Positions 1-5,865 of a DNA stretch of 8,147 nt are shown in pieces. Source of the stretch: Actinomycetota bacterium (lineage in GTDB: Bacteria; Actinomycetota; Acidimicrobiia; IMCC26256); contig WLHA01000038.1 in NCBI GenBank assembly GCA_009702955.1, positions 1-8,147 of the forward strand, given 5' to 3'. The notes under the pieces were generated by a model. That model was not told the DNA's origin. It worked only from the letters and a program-made list of their open reading frames with translations, and ran no database searches. The position numbers and the translations under genes were made by a program. Position 1 is the first letter of the stretch. Each line of letters starts with the position of its first letter.

Positions 1-823
1 CATCAAGCATGTTCGATGCCTCTAGCCGAAAATCAAGCTCCTCGAGAACCGTCTCCGCGAATAGCTCTACTAACGCTGGCGGGTTCGCAAGCGCGGCAAC
101 TGGGATACGCCCGACAAAGAATGGGGCCAGCCAAGAGAGAGTGGCGATGTCTTTACGCACGAGCATCTGCACGCGCGGGCGCTGCACCTTGACGACTACT
201 TCCTCGCCGGTTCGCAGGCGCGCTGCATGCACCTGAGCAATCGATGCAGCGGCGAGTGGTGTCTCATCGAAGTACTCAAAGAGAGCGGAGATCGGCCTTC
301 CGAGTTCTGCCTCTACAACGGTTCGCACATCATCGAATGACTCGGCAGGTACACGGTCTCGCAGTAGACGAAACTGAGCGACCAATTCCTCGGGGAAGAG
401 GCCCTCTCCACCCGAGATGATCTGGCCGAGTTTTACAAACGTTGATCCAAGGCGCTCAAAGGATTTTCTTAAGCCCTCTGAGAGCTGCGCCCTTGATCGC
501 TCTTTACCTCTGTCAAAGAGGTACCAGCGAAGAAGTACAAGACCGATAGACCCAACAACTTTAAGGAAGCGCCCAACAGGTGGGATCCGCGGACGCTTTA
601 AAGCAACTGGAATCTCTCGAGCAACGCCCCTTCGCAAGGAGTCGATTCCCGATAGCCACGTGATATTGGCTGGCTCAATAATCCAAGGAGCGGCCTCACT
701 AAACGCACCGATGCTTAAGTCTGCGGGATTTGAGTTGGAGCCTTGATTCACAGTGTGAACCGTAGGCTTCGGATCAATGGTTGAACGAAGCGCGCCATGC
801 AAGGAGTCTCGGTCATCGGGCAC
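1..823 (-). CDS. ABC1/UbiB/AarF-family atypical protein kinase, N-terminal part (cut by window edge)
   Basis: This is the N-terminal 274 residues of an ABC1 (UbiB/AarF/ADCK) kinase-like protein, an atypical ATP-binding family linked to isoprenoid quinone or lipid metabolism and often membrane-associated. Seen directly: the family KxGQ motif as KLGQ at residues 131-134, the alanine-rich nucleotide loop AAAS at 191-194 followed by IAQVHAA, the ATP-anchoring lysine K212 in VVVKVQRP, and the acidic EELDFRLEA segment near 261-269. A hydrophobic stretch at about residues 97-107 precedes KLGQ. The catalytic loop and any C-terminal membrane helices lie beyond base 1. The GTG at 821-823 is the first possible start, because an in-frame TAA lies two codons upstream. 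No good ribosome binding site precedes it, and a GTG at 749-751 is an alternative. The gene follows rpf by 50 bp in the same direction. Family assignment is confident; the substrate is unknown. Confidence 0.93.
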   Translation of the reverse strand, partial: MPDDRDSLHGALRSTIDPKPTVHTVNQGSNSNPADLSIGAFSEAAPWIIEPANITWLSGIDSLRRGVAREIPVALKRPRIPPVGRFLKVVGSIGLVLLRWYLFDRGKERSRAQLSEGLRKSFERLGSTFVKLGQIISGGEGLFPEELVAQFRLLRDRVPAESFDDVRTVVEAELGRPISALFEYFDETPLAAASIAQVHAARLRTGEEVVVKVQRPRVQMLVRKDIATLSWLAPFFVGRIPVAALANPPALVELFAETVLEELDFRLEASNMLD

Positions 824-873
824 AGATTAGAAGCAGCATTTAGAACCAGCGTTCAGAGGAACAGTTCGAGTCA

Positions 874-1587
874 TCACCCGTAGGCGCGACAACCCCAGCC
901 GCTTAGCCCAAACGCATCATGAACCCGTTCAGCGACGACAATCTGTTCCGCGCGAGTAGCCGAGCCTGCGTTCGCCGCAAACTCCTCGCCACCAAATTGT
1001 TCCCAGGTGCCGTTATAGAACCCAACGCCACCTGAATAACGCGGTCCCCTCATCGACCAATTCCCTTCGGTCTCACAGAAGGCGATTCCATCCCAGTCGA
1101 CACCGGTTCGCCCGGCAGTTGCAGTAAGCGCCTCGTAGGCCTGCTGCTTGCGCCATTGGGCCTGCTCATCTGCCAACCGAGCAGCCCCAGCAGCTATTAC
1201 CGAATTGGCGATCGCGGCATCTTTCGCGGCGAGCGCCTCCGCCTCGGCGATCGCAGCGGCAGTAACTGGAGGTGATACGAGCCGAACCTCGGGAGACTTG
1301 TTCCCTGATTCGGAGGTGAGCTCAGCTGCGGCACTCGCAGTGCCTAGAAGTCCGGTGAGAAGAAGGCCGGAGGCGATCAGCGCAGTTGCGCCTCGGCGAT
1401 GGGGGGCGGCAAGCCGCAGGCCATGATGGCGGGCATTGCCGATCCGAGTGCTCTGTGAAATACGAGCAGAGATCTTTTGAAGAAGTGAATTACGAACTGA
1501 CTTGACCTTGGCGGCGGTCGGCCGCACCTCGTGACGGGCATCAAGACTTATCTTGATAACGCCGTTCCTCGCTAAGCGGGGCTGCAT
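874..1587 (-). CDS. Rpf-like secreted transglycosylase-domain protein
   Basis: This is a resuscitation-promoting-factor-like protein, a muralytic enzyme that cuts peptidoglycan glycan strands outside the cell and helps dormant actinobacteria resume growth. With the ATG at 1585-1587 it has 237 residues: an Arg/His-rich N-terminus of about 63 residues, a hydrophobic signal segment at about 64-87 ending in a TASA cleavage-like site, an Ala-rich probable coiled segment at about 108-155, and the Rpf fold from about 161 to the end. In that domain I see WDGIAFCETEGNW, whose first glutamate (E172) matches the catalytic Glu of the CESGGNW motif. GTW, ATRAEQIVVAERV and a closing cysteine follow. GAGGAG at 1599-1604 (11-nt spacing) favours this start. 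The frame stays open to a GTG at 1737, which would add 50 residues but has no ribosome binding site. The basic N-terminus before the signal segment is unusually long, so the start is the least certain part. Confidence 0.88.
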   Translation of the reverse strand: MQPRLARNGVIKISLDARHEVRPTAAKVKSVRNSLLQKISARISQSTRIGNARHHGLRLAAPHRRGATALIASGLLLTGLLGTASAAAELTSESGNKSPEVRLVSPPVTAAAIAEAEALAAKDAAIANSVIAAGAARLADEQAQWRKQQAYEALTATAGRTGVDWDGIAFCETEGNWSMRGPRYSGGVGFYNGTWEQFGGEEFAANAGSATRAEQIVVAERVHDAFGLSGWGCRAYG

Positions 1588-1598
1588 ACTTTTATTGG

Positions 1599-1604
1599 CT
1601 CCTC
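1599..1604 (-). promoter_or_regulatory. Ribosome binding site choosing the rpf start
   Basis: GAGGAG on the minus strand lies 11 nt before the ATG at 1585-1587. It is the only good Shine-Dalgarno match near any candidate start of the Rpf-like gene, so it argues against the longer GTG-initiated form from 1737. Confidence 0.55.
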
Positions 1605-1832
1605 TCGGCACCGCCGCTCGGCGATGAACCGCATTCCCCTCCGAGACCCATGGGCGCGCGTCGAGCACGGCATGAATGCGGGGAGGAGGGGTGTGTGCCG
1701 GTTCGACCCAATTCGGTCGGGCTCTGCTTGCGAGCACCCGGGATGACGACCCAGGGAGACCCTAACTAGGTACTGTGACGAGGCTCGGGTCGATTCCCAT
1801 TTACTGTCATCAAGGTAAACTCAAGGCCCAGC

Positions 1833-1841
1833 TGTGGATAA
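1833..1841 (-). promoter_or_regulatory. Perfect DnaA-box 9-mer in the rpf upstream region
   Basis: TTATCCACA on the minus strand matches the classical DnaA box exactly. It sits between short arms (CCCAG and CTGGG) that could place it in a small loop, next to the palindrome GGGGATCCCC. Binding is not shown. A single box cannot define an origin but can act as a regulatory or titration site. Confidence 0.35.
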
Positions 1842-1888
1842 CTGGGGATCCCCTCACCCTGCGCGGCTATCCGCCGATGAGACTCGAG

Positions 1889-1894
1889 AATATA
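1889..1894 (-). promoter_or_regulatory. Possible -10 element for the rpf transcript
   Basis: TATATT on the minus strand lies just downstream of the CRP-like site, whose centre is about 23 bp upstream of the middle of this hexamer. No convincing -35 hexamer is seen, which is common at activator-dependent promoters. This is an inference from position and AT content only. Confidence 0.3.
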
Positions 1895-1906
1895 TTTGGG
1901 GCTAAA

Positions 1907-1922
1907 TGTGACGTAGGTCACG
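1907..1922. promoter_or_regulatory. CRP/GlxR-type operator upstream of rpf
   Basis: TGTGACGTAGGTCACG matches the CRP-family consensus TGTGA-N6-TCACA at 9 of 10 defined bases and contains the symmetrical half-sites GTGAC and GTCAC. It lies about 320 bp upstream of the preferred rpf start, in the gap after the sulfatase gene. In Mycobacterium tuberculosis the cAMP-responsive CRP (Rv3676) controls rpfA, and GlxR acts on an rpf gene in Corynebacterium, so the position makes functional sense. Binding is inferred. Confidence 0.6.
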
Positions 1923-2053
1923 CATATTTCTGCCCTGAATTGCCCCAATTCGCGAGCCTTAGCGACCCCAGAGAACGCCTTAGAGAGAAGCCCAACAAAT
2001 AGCAGCCAACAAAGAACTAGCTGAACACGACGAAACGCTGCGCTGCATTTACA

Positions 2054-2077
2054 CGCGAACGAGACCTTTAGTTCGCG
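2054..2077 (-). terminator. Stem-loop spanning the sulfatase stop codon, possible weak terminator
   Basis: CGCGAAC (2054-2060) and GTTCGCG (2071-2077) form a perfect 7-bp stem around a 10-nt loop that contains the TAA stop. The stem can be extended by G-U and C-G pairs. No T-run follows on the minus strand, so it may protect the mRNA end rather than terminate transcription. Confidence 0.35.
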
Positions 2078-3657
2078 CGCCGGTCGACTGCACCGAGTGG
2101 GCAGATTAGATAACCGGTAAGCGTGCGCTCTGCATGCTCGAGTCGCCAAGTGAGCATGCGCTGCGCGTAACCCAACACCGTGAGCGCGTAGGCAGGGTCG
2201 TCGATGCGATTGACGAGCCCATCAGGATCGGTTGAGAGATCAAAGAAGAGTGCCGGCATACCTGCGAAGTGAACGTACTTCCCAGCCGCGTCGCGAATTA
2301 CAGCCATGCCACTCTTATCGAATGGAATACCTAGCCTCCGCTCTGGGTAGCGCCCCACCGGGTCTCGAAAATCCCACTCCCAGAACACGCAGTCACGCCA
2401 CTCATCTGGGGTCACGCCGCGCACCAAAGAGAGCAGCGAGGCCCCTGAGCACTGCGATGGCACCGCGGCACCGAGCCACTCAAGGATCGTAGGCATCAAA
2501 TCAATGTTCTCGGTGAACTCACTTATGAGTTGCCCTCTAGCGGAGTCGGCCTCCGTGCGCGGGTCGCGAATGATGCAGGGGATGCGATAAGAGGCGTCGT
2601 AGAACCCAAGCTTGCCAGTGAGGTGGTGGTCACCCAACTCCTCGCCATGGTCAGCCGTGATGATCACTAGCGTCTGAGCCCAATCAGGTCTCTCGCGCAA
2701 CGCATCGAGGAGCCTCCCTACCTGGGCGTCTACCTCCGCGAGCATGCCGTAATACGTTGCGCGCATCTGACGAATCTCTTCCTCAGACTCAGGCGCGCGT
2801 ATCCAATCTGCGCGCAGAGCATCAGCGAGGATGGGGCTCACCGCACCCTCCTCCGCAACGGTCCCAAGGCCAACGGGCATCGGCACATCAGCGGGATCCA
2901 CCAACGTGTTGTAAGGAGCCGGCGCAACGAAGGGCGGATGAGGCCTTATATAGGTGGCGTGGATAAAGAACGGCTCGTCCTCTATCTCGTCTAAGTACCT
3001 AAGCACCTCGCCGGTAAGAAACGCGGCCTCCGAGTGCTCGGCCCTGTACACAGCAGGGCTCGCGACGGAATCGTCGACGGGGCGCTGCATCGACTCCCCC
3101 TCAACCACGTCGTAGCCCTGCTCGCTGAGCCACTCATGCCATGGAGCCGCGGCCTCCGGCATATCTAGGACTGCGCGGTAGCCAGGGAGCAGACCTTCAT
3201 ACGAGAGCAGACGCGGATCGTCGGCCTCGAGGATCCGTGGATCCGGGCTTGTATCTGTGTAGCCGAATAGAACTGGATCGAATCCGAGTGAGCGCGCCTC
3301 TCGAGCAATGTTGGTAAAGCGATCATCGAGCGGTGTGCCGTTGAGTATGGATCTATGGGTCATCGCGTAGAGACCAGTGTGCAGAGATGCACGGCTCGGC
3401 CCACACGGGGCGCTCTGCGCGTAGTGCTGCGTAAAGACTGCGCCCTCTCGAGCGAGACGATCGAGATTAGGAGTAACAACTGCCGGGTGCCCTAAGACCC
3501 CTAGGCAATCCGCGCGCCACTGATCAATGGTGATCAATAGAACATTTCCCTTTAGAGCAGCAATCGCTTTGTCCTCGCCCTCTAGAACCCTGCCCTCTAG
3601 AACCCTGCCCTCTAGAACATCGCCCTTTAGAACATCGCCCTCTCGACTCTTATCCAC
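2068..3657 (-). CDS. Sulfatase / phosphonate monoester hydrolase-like enzyme (alkaline phosphatase superfamily)
   Basis: This 529-residue enzyme hydrolyses sulfate, phosphate or phosphonate esters with a formylglycine nucleophile. Seen: metal-binding D45 in ITIDQWRAD; the nucleophile motif CGPSR at 85-89 within SAPCGPSRASLHTGL; N106 in HRSILNGTPL; Y133 in GYTDTSPDPR; H240 in RPHPPFVAPAPY; metal ligands D336 and H337 in TADHGEELGDHH; and K349. From memory these blocks resemble Rhizobium and Burkholderia phosphonate monoester hydrolases more than classical arylsulfatases. The position I equate with a catalytic threonine in those enzymes appears to be D135 here. There is no signal peptide, so it is probably cytoplasmic. 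Residues 7-27 are a (D/R)VLEG pentapeptide repeat absent from the family core, which starts near residue 37. The GTG at 3655-3657 is the only upstream start in this frame, with a weak distant GGAG. It lies 57 bp after the hibernation factor gene, probably in one transcript. Family is confident; substrate is not. Confidence 0.93.
   Translation of the reverse strand: MDKSREGDVLKGDVLEGRVLEGRVLEGEDKAIAALKGNVLLITIDQWRADCLGVLGHPAVVTPNLDRLAREGAVFTQHYAQSAPCGPSRASLHTGLYAMTHRSILNGTPLDDRFTNIAREARSLGFDPVLFGYTDTSPDPRILEADDPRLLSYEGLLPGYRAVLDMPEAAAPWHEWLSEQGYDVVEGESMQRPVDDSVASPAVYRAEHSEAAFLTGEVLRYLDEIEDEPFFIHATYIRPHPPFVAPAPYNTLVDPADVPMPVGLGTVAEEGAVSPILADALRADWIRAPESEEEIRQMRATYYGMLAEVDAQVGRLLDALRERPDWAQTLVIITADHGEELGDHHLTGKLGFYDASYRIPCIIRDPRTEADSARGQLISEFTENIDLMPTILEWLGAAVPSQCSGASLLSLVRGVTPDEWRDCVFWEWDFRDPVGRYPERRLGIPFDKSGMAVIRDAAGKYVHFAGMPALFFDLSTDPDGLVNRIDDPAYALTVLGYAQRMLTWRLEHAERTLTGYLICPLGAVDRRAN
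3577..3651 (-). repeat. 15-bp coding minisatellite in the sulfatase N-terminus
   Basis: Four consecutive 15-bp units occupy 3577-3591, 3592-3606, 3607-3621 and 3622-3636, with a degenerate fifth at 3637-3651. The first two are identical (GCCCTCTAGAACCCT on the plus strand); the next two differ by few bases. In frame they encode a VLEG/VLKG pentapeptide series. The conserved sulfatase segment LKGNVL just downstream (about 3540-3557) has a related DNA sequence, suggesting that the array grew from the gene's own start region by slippage. Confidence 0.9.
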
Positions 3658-3658
3658 A
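3650..3658 (+). promoter_or_regulatory. Perfect DnaA-box 9-mer at the sulfatase start
   Basis: TTATCCACA on the plus strand is an exact DnaA-box match that covers the GTG start codon (3655-3657) of the sulfatase-family gene. It may simply reflect the codons GTG GAT AAG. It is recorded because a second perfect box occurs at 1833-1841. Confidence 0.25.
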
Positions 3659-3714
3659 GGCGCAGGATACGCTCCAGAGCCATCTCAAGTTGGATATGTG
3701 AGGTGGAGCGATCC

Positions 3715-4518
3715 CTACTCCGCTGGTTCGATAAGGCCGTAGTGACCGTCATAACGGAAGTAGACAACATTTCCGCGACCCGTCTCCTCATTCAAGAAGA
3801 AGACAAACGGTCCGCCCTCAACATCTAGGTGCTCGATCGCTGCCTCAACATCAATTGTTGGGACCGGGATCGACATCTGCTCGACATCAGCAACGGTGTC
3901 AGGAGCTGGAGAGGCATTCGGGTCAACCTCAATGAGCCCGTAGTGCCCCTCAAATCTCCAGATCACTGCATCTGAGTCAGAGCGCTCGTCACGAAAGAGG
4001 AAGAAGTCGTGGTCTAGTGCCTCAAGGTCGAATGCTGCCTCATCAATAGTTTGGTGAGCAACAGCGAAAGACTTGTGGCGCACTAACTCACGCTCATCTA
4101 TATGCCGTTCGAATCGTGCGGGGCGCTCGGATGGAATAGCCCCATGCCTCCACTCGCCAGGGCCATCATCGCGGTGCCTCATGGAGAGAGCCCTCCGCCG
4201 GTCGTTGGCTTCTTCAATGCGGCGCCGAAGTCGCGCGTCGAGCAAATCAATTGCCTCGGTCATCGCCGCGGCACCAACATGAGCACGGATTACGCGCCCC
4301 TTCATATTGAGAGTCGCCTCCGCGATTGCGGGGCGATCACGTGCCGGGTCCGGTTCACGGGTCAATCTCACTGTTGCGTGGGTGACAGTCGCGGAACTGT
4401 GGAGGAGGGTCTTGCTGATCTTCATTCGTGCGTATTCAACTTCTTCTTGATTTATCCTGCCCTTCGTTACTACCGGGAACTCAATCTCTAATACTGCATC
4501 CACGGGCAATCCCTTCAT
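3715..4518 (-). CDS. hpf: Long ribosome hibernation promoting factor with two C-terminal modules (S30AE family)
   Basis: This 267-residue HPF/RaiA-type protein is of the kind that binds the 30S decoding region and pairs 70S ribosomes into inactive dimers in stationary phase or stress. The N-terminal S30AE-like domain spans about residues 8-110 and ends in the basic helix LLDARLRRRIEEANDRRR. An Arg/His-rich linker follows to about 146. The first C-terminal dimerisation module is at 147-198 (RHKSFAVAHQTIDEAAFDLE to FEGHYGLIEV). A second, diverged copy is at about 215-266, ending FRYDGHYGLIEP. The shared GHYGLIE closing motif makes the duplication clear. Standard long HPF has one such module. 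The ATG at 4516-4518 has no clear ribosome binding site. A GTG at 4501-4503, preceded by AAGGGA with 6-nt spacing, is a strong alternative start. The sulfatase-family gene follows by 57 bp. Confidence 0.92.
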   Translation of the reverse strand: MKGLPVDAVLEIEFPVVTKGRINQEEVEYARMKISKTLLHSSATVTHATVRLTREPDPARDRPAIAEATLNMKGRVIRAHVGAAAMTEAIDLLDARLRRRIEEANDRRRALSMRHRDDGPGEWRHGAIPSERPARFERHIDERELVRHKSFAVAHQTIDEAAFDLEALDHDFFLFRDERSDSDAVIWRFEGHYGLIEVDPNASPAPDTVADVEQMSIPVPTIDVEAAIEHLDVEGGPFVFFLNEETGRGNVVYFRYDGHYGLIEPAE

Positions 4519-4651
4519 CTCTCAATGGGAGCTATTAGGCAGATCAGCGGCTTGGTTTAAGACCCTCGCCGCTCCAACATCATCGCGCCGGTCAGCGTTT
4601 AGCGCTAGGGATAAAAGGCCCTTATTTGTGTCACCTTCGCTGCATAAACAA

Positions 4652-4693
4652 ACCGCCGCCACTCCAGACAACTAAGTCTGTGGTGGCGGCGGT
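4652..4693 (-). terminator. Strong intrinsic-type terminator after the first SHOCT gene
   Basis: ACCGCCGCCAC (4652-4662) pairs with its complement at 4683-4693, and CAGAC (4665-4669) pairs with GTCTG (4676-4680), leaving two mismatches between the stems and a 6-nt loop. On the minus strand the hairpin is followed by TTTGTTTATG, a T-rich tail. It lies 42 bp past the stop of the gene at 4735 and separates it from the hibernation factor gene. Region 4519-4651, upstream of hpf, holds no gene that I can see and should carry the hpf promoter, which I could not place. Confidence 0.85.
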
Positions 4694-4734
4694 CGCTGAC
4701 CCCAAAAGGGTCTAAAGGTGATTTGAGACTTCGC

Positions 4735-5121
4735 TTAAGCGAGTAGCAAGGCCTTCTGTGAATCAAACTCTGCATCCGTTATAACTCCACGGCCCTTAAG
4801 TCCCTCGAGCCTCTCAAGCTCATCAATAGTGCTGGTTCCGCCGGTACTTCTATGGTGCTGTTTTACAGCCGCAGCCTCCGCTACAGCGACATCAATATTG
4901 TGCTGCGTCATTTTCCCACCGCGAGTAATTAGGTAAAGGAGCACTCCTAGTAGCGGGAGGAAGAGCACGAATACCACCCAGATCATCTTCGCGGCTCCAC
5001 CTATGTCATGGCTTCGAAAGATATCTCTGAAGACAAGCAGGTAAAGGCCTAGCAGCGTTAAGAAACAAGTGATCTGAAGCACTGTCCAGAAAACCTCGTT
5101 TTGACTCCATGAAAGCTTCAT
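4735..5121 (-). CDS. Small membrane protein with PLDc_N-like segment and C-terminal SHOCT domain (paralogue 1)
   Basis: This 128-residue protein has two membrane helices at about residues 12-31 and 46-66, with the linker FRDIFRSHDIGGAAK between them. A charged stretch (RGGKMTQHN) follows, then a short SHOCT domain at about 99-127 (IDELERLEGLKGRGVITDAEFDSQKALLL). The helix pair resembles the phospholipase D N-terminal membrane domain (PLDc_N); no phospholipase catalytic domain is present. SHOCT is a short C-terminal oligomerisation-type module found on many bacterial membrane proteins. The biochemical role is unknown. The start has a GAGGAG ribosome binding site at 5126-5131 (4-nt spacing). 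It is closely related to the gene at 5415-5804, implying tandem duplication, yet each gene has its own terminator, so they are separate transcription units. Confidence 0.9.
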   Translation of the reverse strand: MKLSWSQNEVFWTVLQITCFLTLLGLYLLVFRDIFRSHDIGGAAKMIWVVFVLFLPLLGVLLYLITRGGKMTQHNIDVAVAEAAAVKQHHRSTGGTSTIDELERLEGLKGRGVITDAEFDSQKALLLA

Positions 5122-5278
5122 GCCACTCCTCGGGTCGTATTTGCCCTTTTTGGTGGCGGTTGCCAGCGGGGCAGAAACTACGCCCTATCGCTACGTTCTT
5201 CGGGGACGGTGAGCGATGACGAGCCGGCTCTCAGCTAAATATCCATTGCAAATGGCACTCATTACCTAGCACCTAGGC

Positions 5279-5300
5279 ACTAAATAGCGACTAAATAGAG
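5279..5300 (+). repeat. Two tandem 11-bp direct repeats
   Basis: ACTAAATAGCG (5279-5289) is followed directly by ACTAAATAGAG (5290-5300), one mismatch apart, immediately beyond the terminator of the second SHOCT gene. The role is unknown; it could be a remnant of slippage or part of the promoter region of the first SHOCT gene. Confidence 0.6.
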
Positions 5301-5340
5301 AACGGCCACCGCCCAGGTTTATTTGGGACGGTGGCCGTTC
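5300..5340 (-). terminator. Strong stem-loop terminator after the second SHOCT gene
   Basis: GAACGGCCACCG (5300-5311) pairs perfectly with CGGTGGCCGTTC (5329-5340). Inner CCCA/TGGG pairs extend the stem past a single bulged base, closing on an 8-nt loop. On the minus strand it is followed by a moderately T-containing stretch (TCTATTTAG). It begins 74 bp past the stop of the gene at 5415. The rest of 5122-5299 contains no gene. Confidence 0.8.
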
Positions 5341-5414
5341 TAATAGAACTTCACGCTTCAGTGCTTCAGAGATGAAGACTTAATCAGAAGCGGTATTACG
5401 AAAAGATGGATCAA

Positions 5415-5804
5415 TTAGCCGAGGAGTTTTGCCTTCTGAGCATCGAACTCTGCGGCGGTAAGTACTCCACTTGCCTTGAGGCCTGCAAGACGCTCAAGCT
5501 CCTCTGCAGTTCCAGTGCCACCCGCGTTACGGATGAAGTCCTTCATCGCAGCCTCTTGAGCTTTTGCTGCATCTGCATTGTGCTTGGCCATCTTGTCACC
5601 ACGCGCGATGAGGTAGATCAATACCCCGATCATCGGGAGGACGATTACAAATAGGATCCAAATCGCCTTTGAAACACCACCCATGTCGTGGCTACGGAAA
5701 ATGTCTCCAAATACGGAGATGAGGAGCCAAATCCAGATGAAGAAGCATGCGAACCACAGCATTGTGAATAGAACTTGCCCAACTTGCCAAGTTGCTAGAG
5801 ACAT
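5415..5804 (-). CDS. Small membrane protein with PLDc_N-like segment and C-terminal SHOCT domain (paralogue 2)
   Basis: This 129-residue paralogue of the gene at 4735-5121 has the same layout: two hydrophobic helices at about residues 11-33 and 47-67 joined by FGDIFRSHDMGGVSK, the segment PMIGVLIYLIARG typical of PLDc_N-like membrane domains, an Ala/Lys-rich stretch, and a SHOCT module at about 99-128 (AEELERLAGLKASGVLTAAEF). I chose the ATG at 5802-5804 because GAGAGGTG at 5814-5821 precedes it with 9-nt spacing. A GTG at 5814-5816 would add four residues but lies inside that binding site. Conservation is strongest in the inter-helix loop and the SHOCT core, so these are the likely functional parts. 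The role is unknown; envelope or membrane-stress functions are possible but not shown. Confidence 0.9.
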   Translation of the reverse strand: MSLATWQVGQVLFTMLWFACFFIWIWLLISVFGDIFRSHDMGGVSKAIWILFVIVLPMIGVLIYLIARGDKMAKHNADAAKAQEAAMKDFIRNAGGTGTAEELERLAGLKASGVLTAAEFDAQKAKLLG

Positions 5805-5865
5805 ATTTAACAGCACCTCTCGGTTTTAATTATTTCGATTAAGGGCCCACATAATCGCACACTCC

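Larger units (their letters stand above)
1588..2067 (-). other. Long non-coding region and probable structured leader upstream of rpf
   Basis: This is 480 bp between the sulfatase stop and the preferred rpf ATG. Seen on the minus strand in order: a CRP-like palindrome (1907-1922), an AT-rich stretch with TATATT at 1889-1894 that could be a -10 box, the 10-bp palindrome GGGGATCCCC (1844-1853), a perfect DnaA box (1833-1841), and near the gene an 8-bp long-range stem CCGCATTC/GAATGCGG (1629-1636 with 1674-1681). If transcription begins near 1880, the leader would be roughly 290 nt. A minus-strand frame across 1766-2149 is open, but it overlaps the sulfatase gene end and has no recognisable protein character, so I treat the region as non-coding. 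Confidence 0.55.

Noticed and set aside
417..746. Plus-strand open frame of 109 codons
   Set aside because: It lies opposite the ABC1-kinase gene, whose KLGQ region is clearly coding on the minus strand.
1737..1737. Longer Rpf-like protein starting at this GTG
   Set aside because: It lacks a ribosome binding site, adds 50 residues of non-domain sequence, and makes the stretch before the signal segment even longer. The ATG at 1587 has GAGGAG.
1588..1900. ydaO/yuaA c-di-AMP riboswitch in the rpf leader
   Set aside because: Expected from rpf biology, but I could not find the conserved core blocks (such as the ACAGCTAACCTCG-like end). Only loosely similar G-rich pieces are present, so I report a structured leader and no riboswitch.
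1766..2149. Minus-strand open frame of 127 codons
   Set aside because: It overlaps the end of the sulfatase gene, contains the regulatory palindromes, and its translation has no domain character. A short hydrophobic patch is not enough.
1833..3658. Replication origin
   Set aside because: Only two perfect DnaA boxes 1.8 kb apart, with no box cluster, no AT-rich unwinding region between them and no dnaA or dnaN gene.
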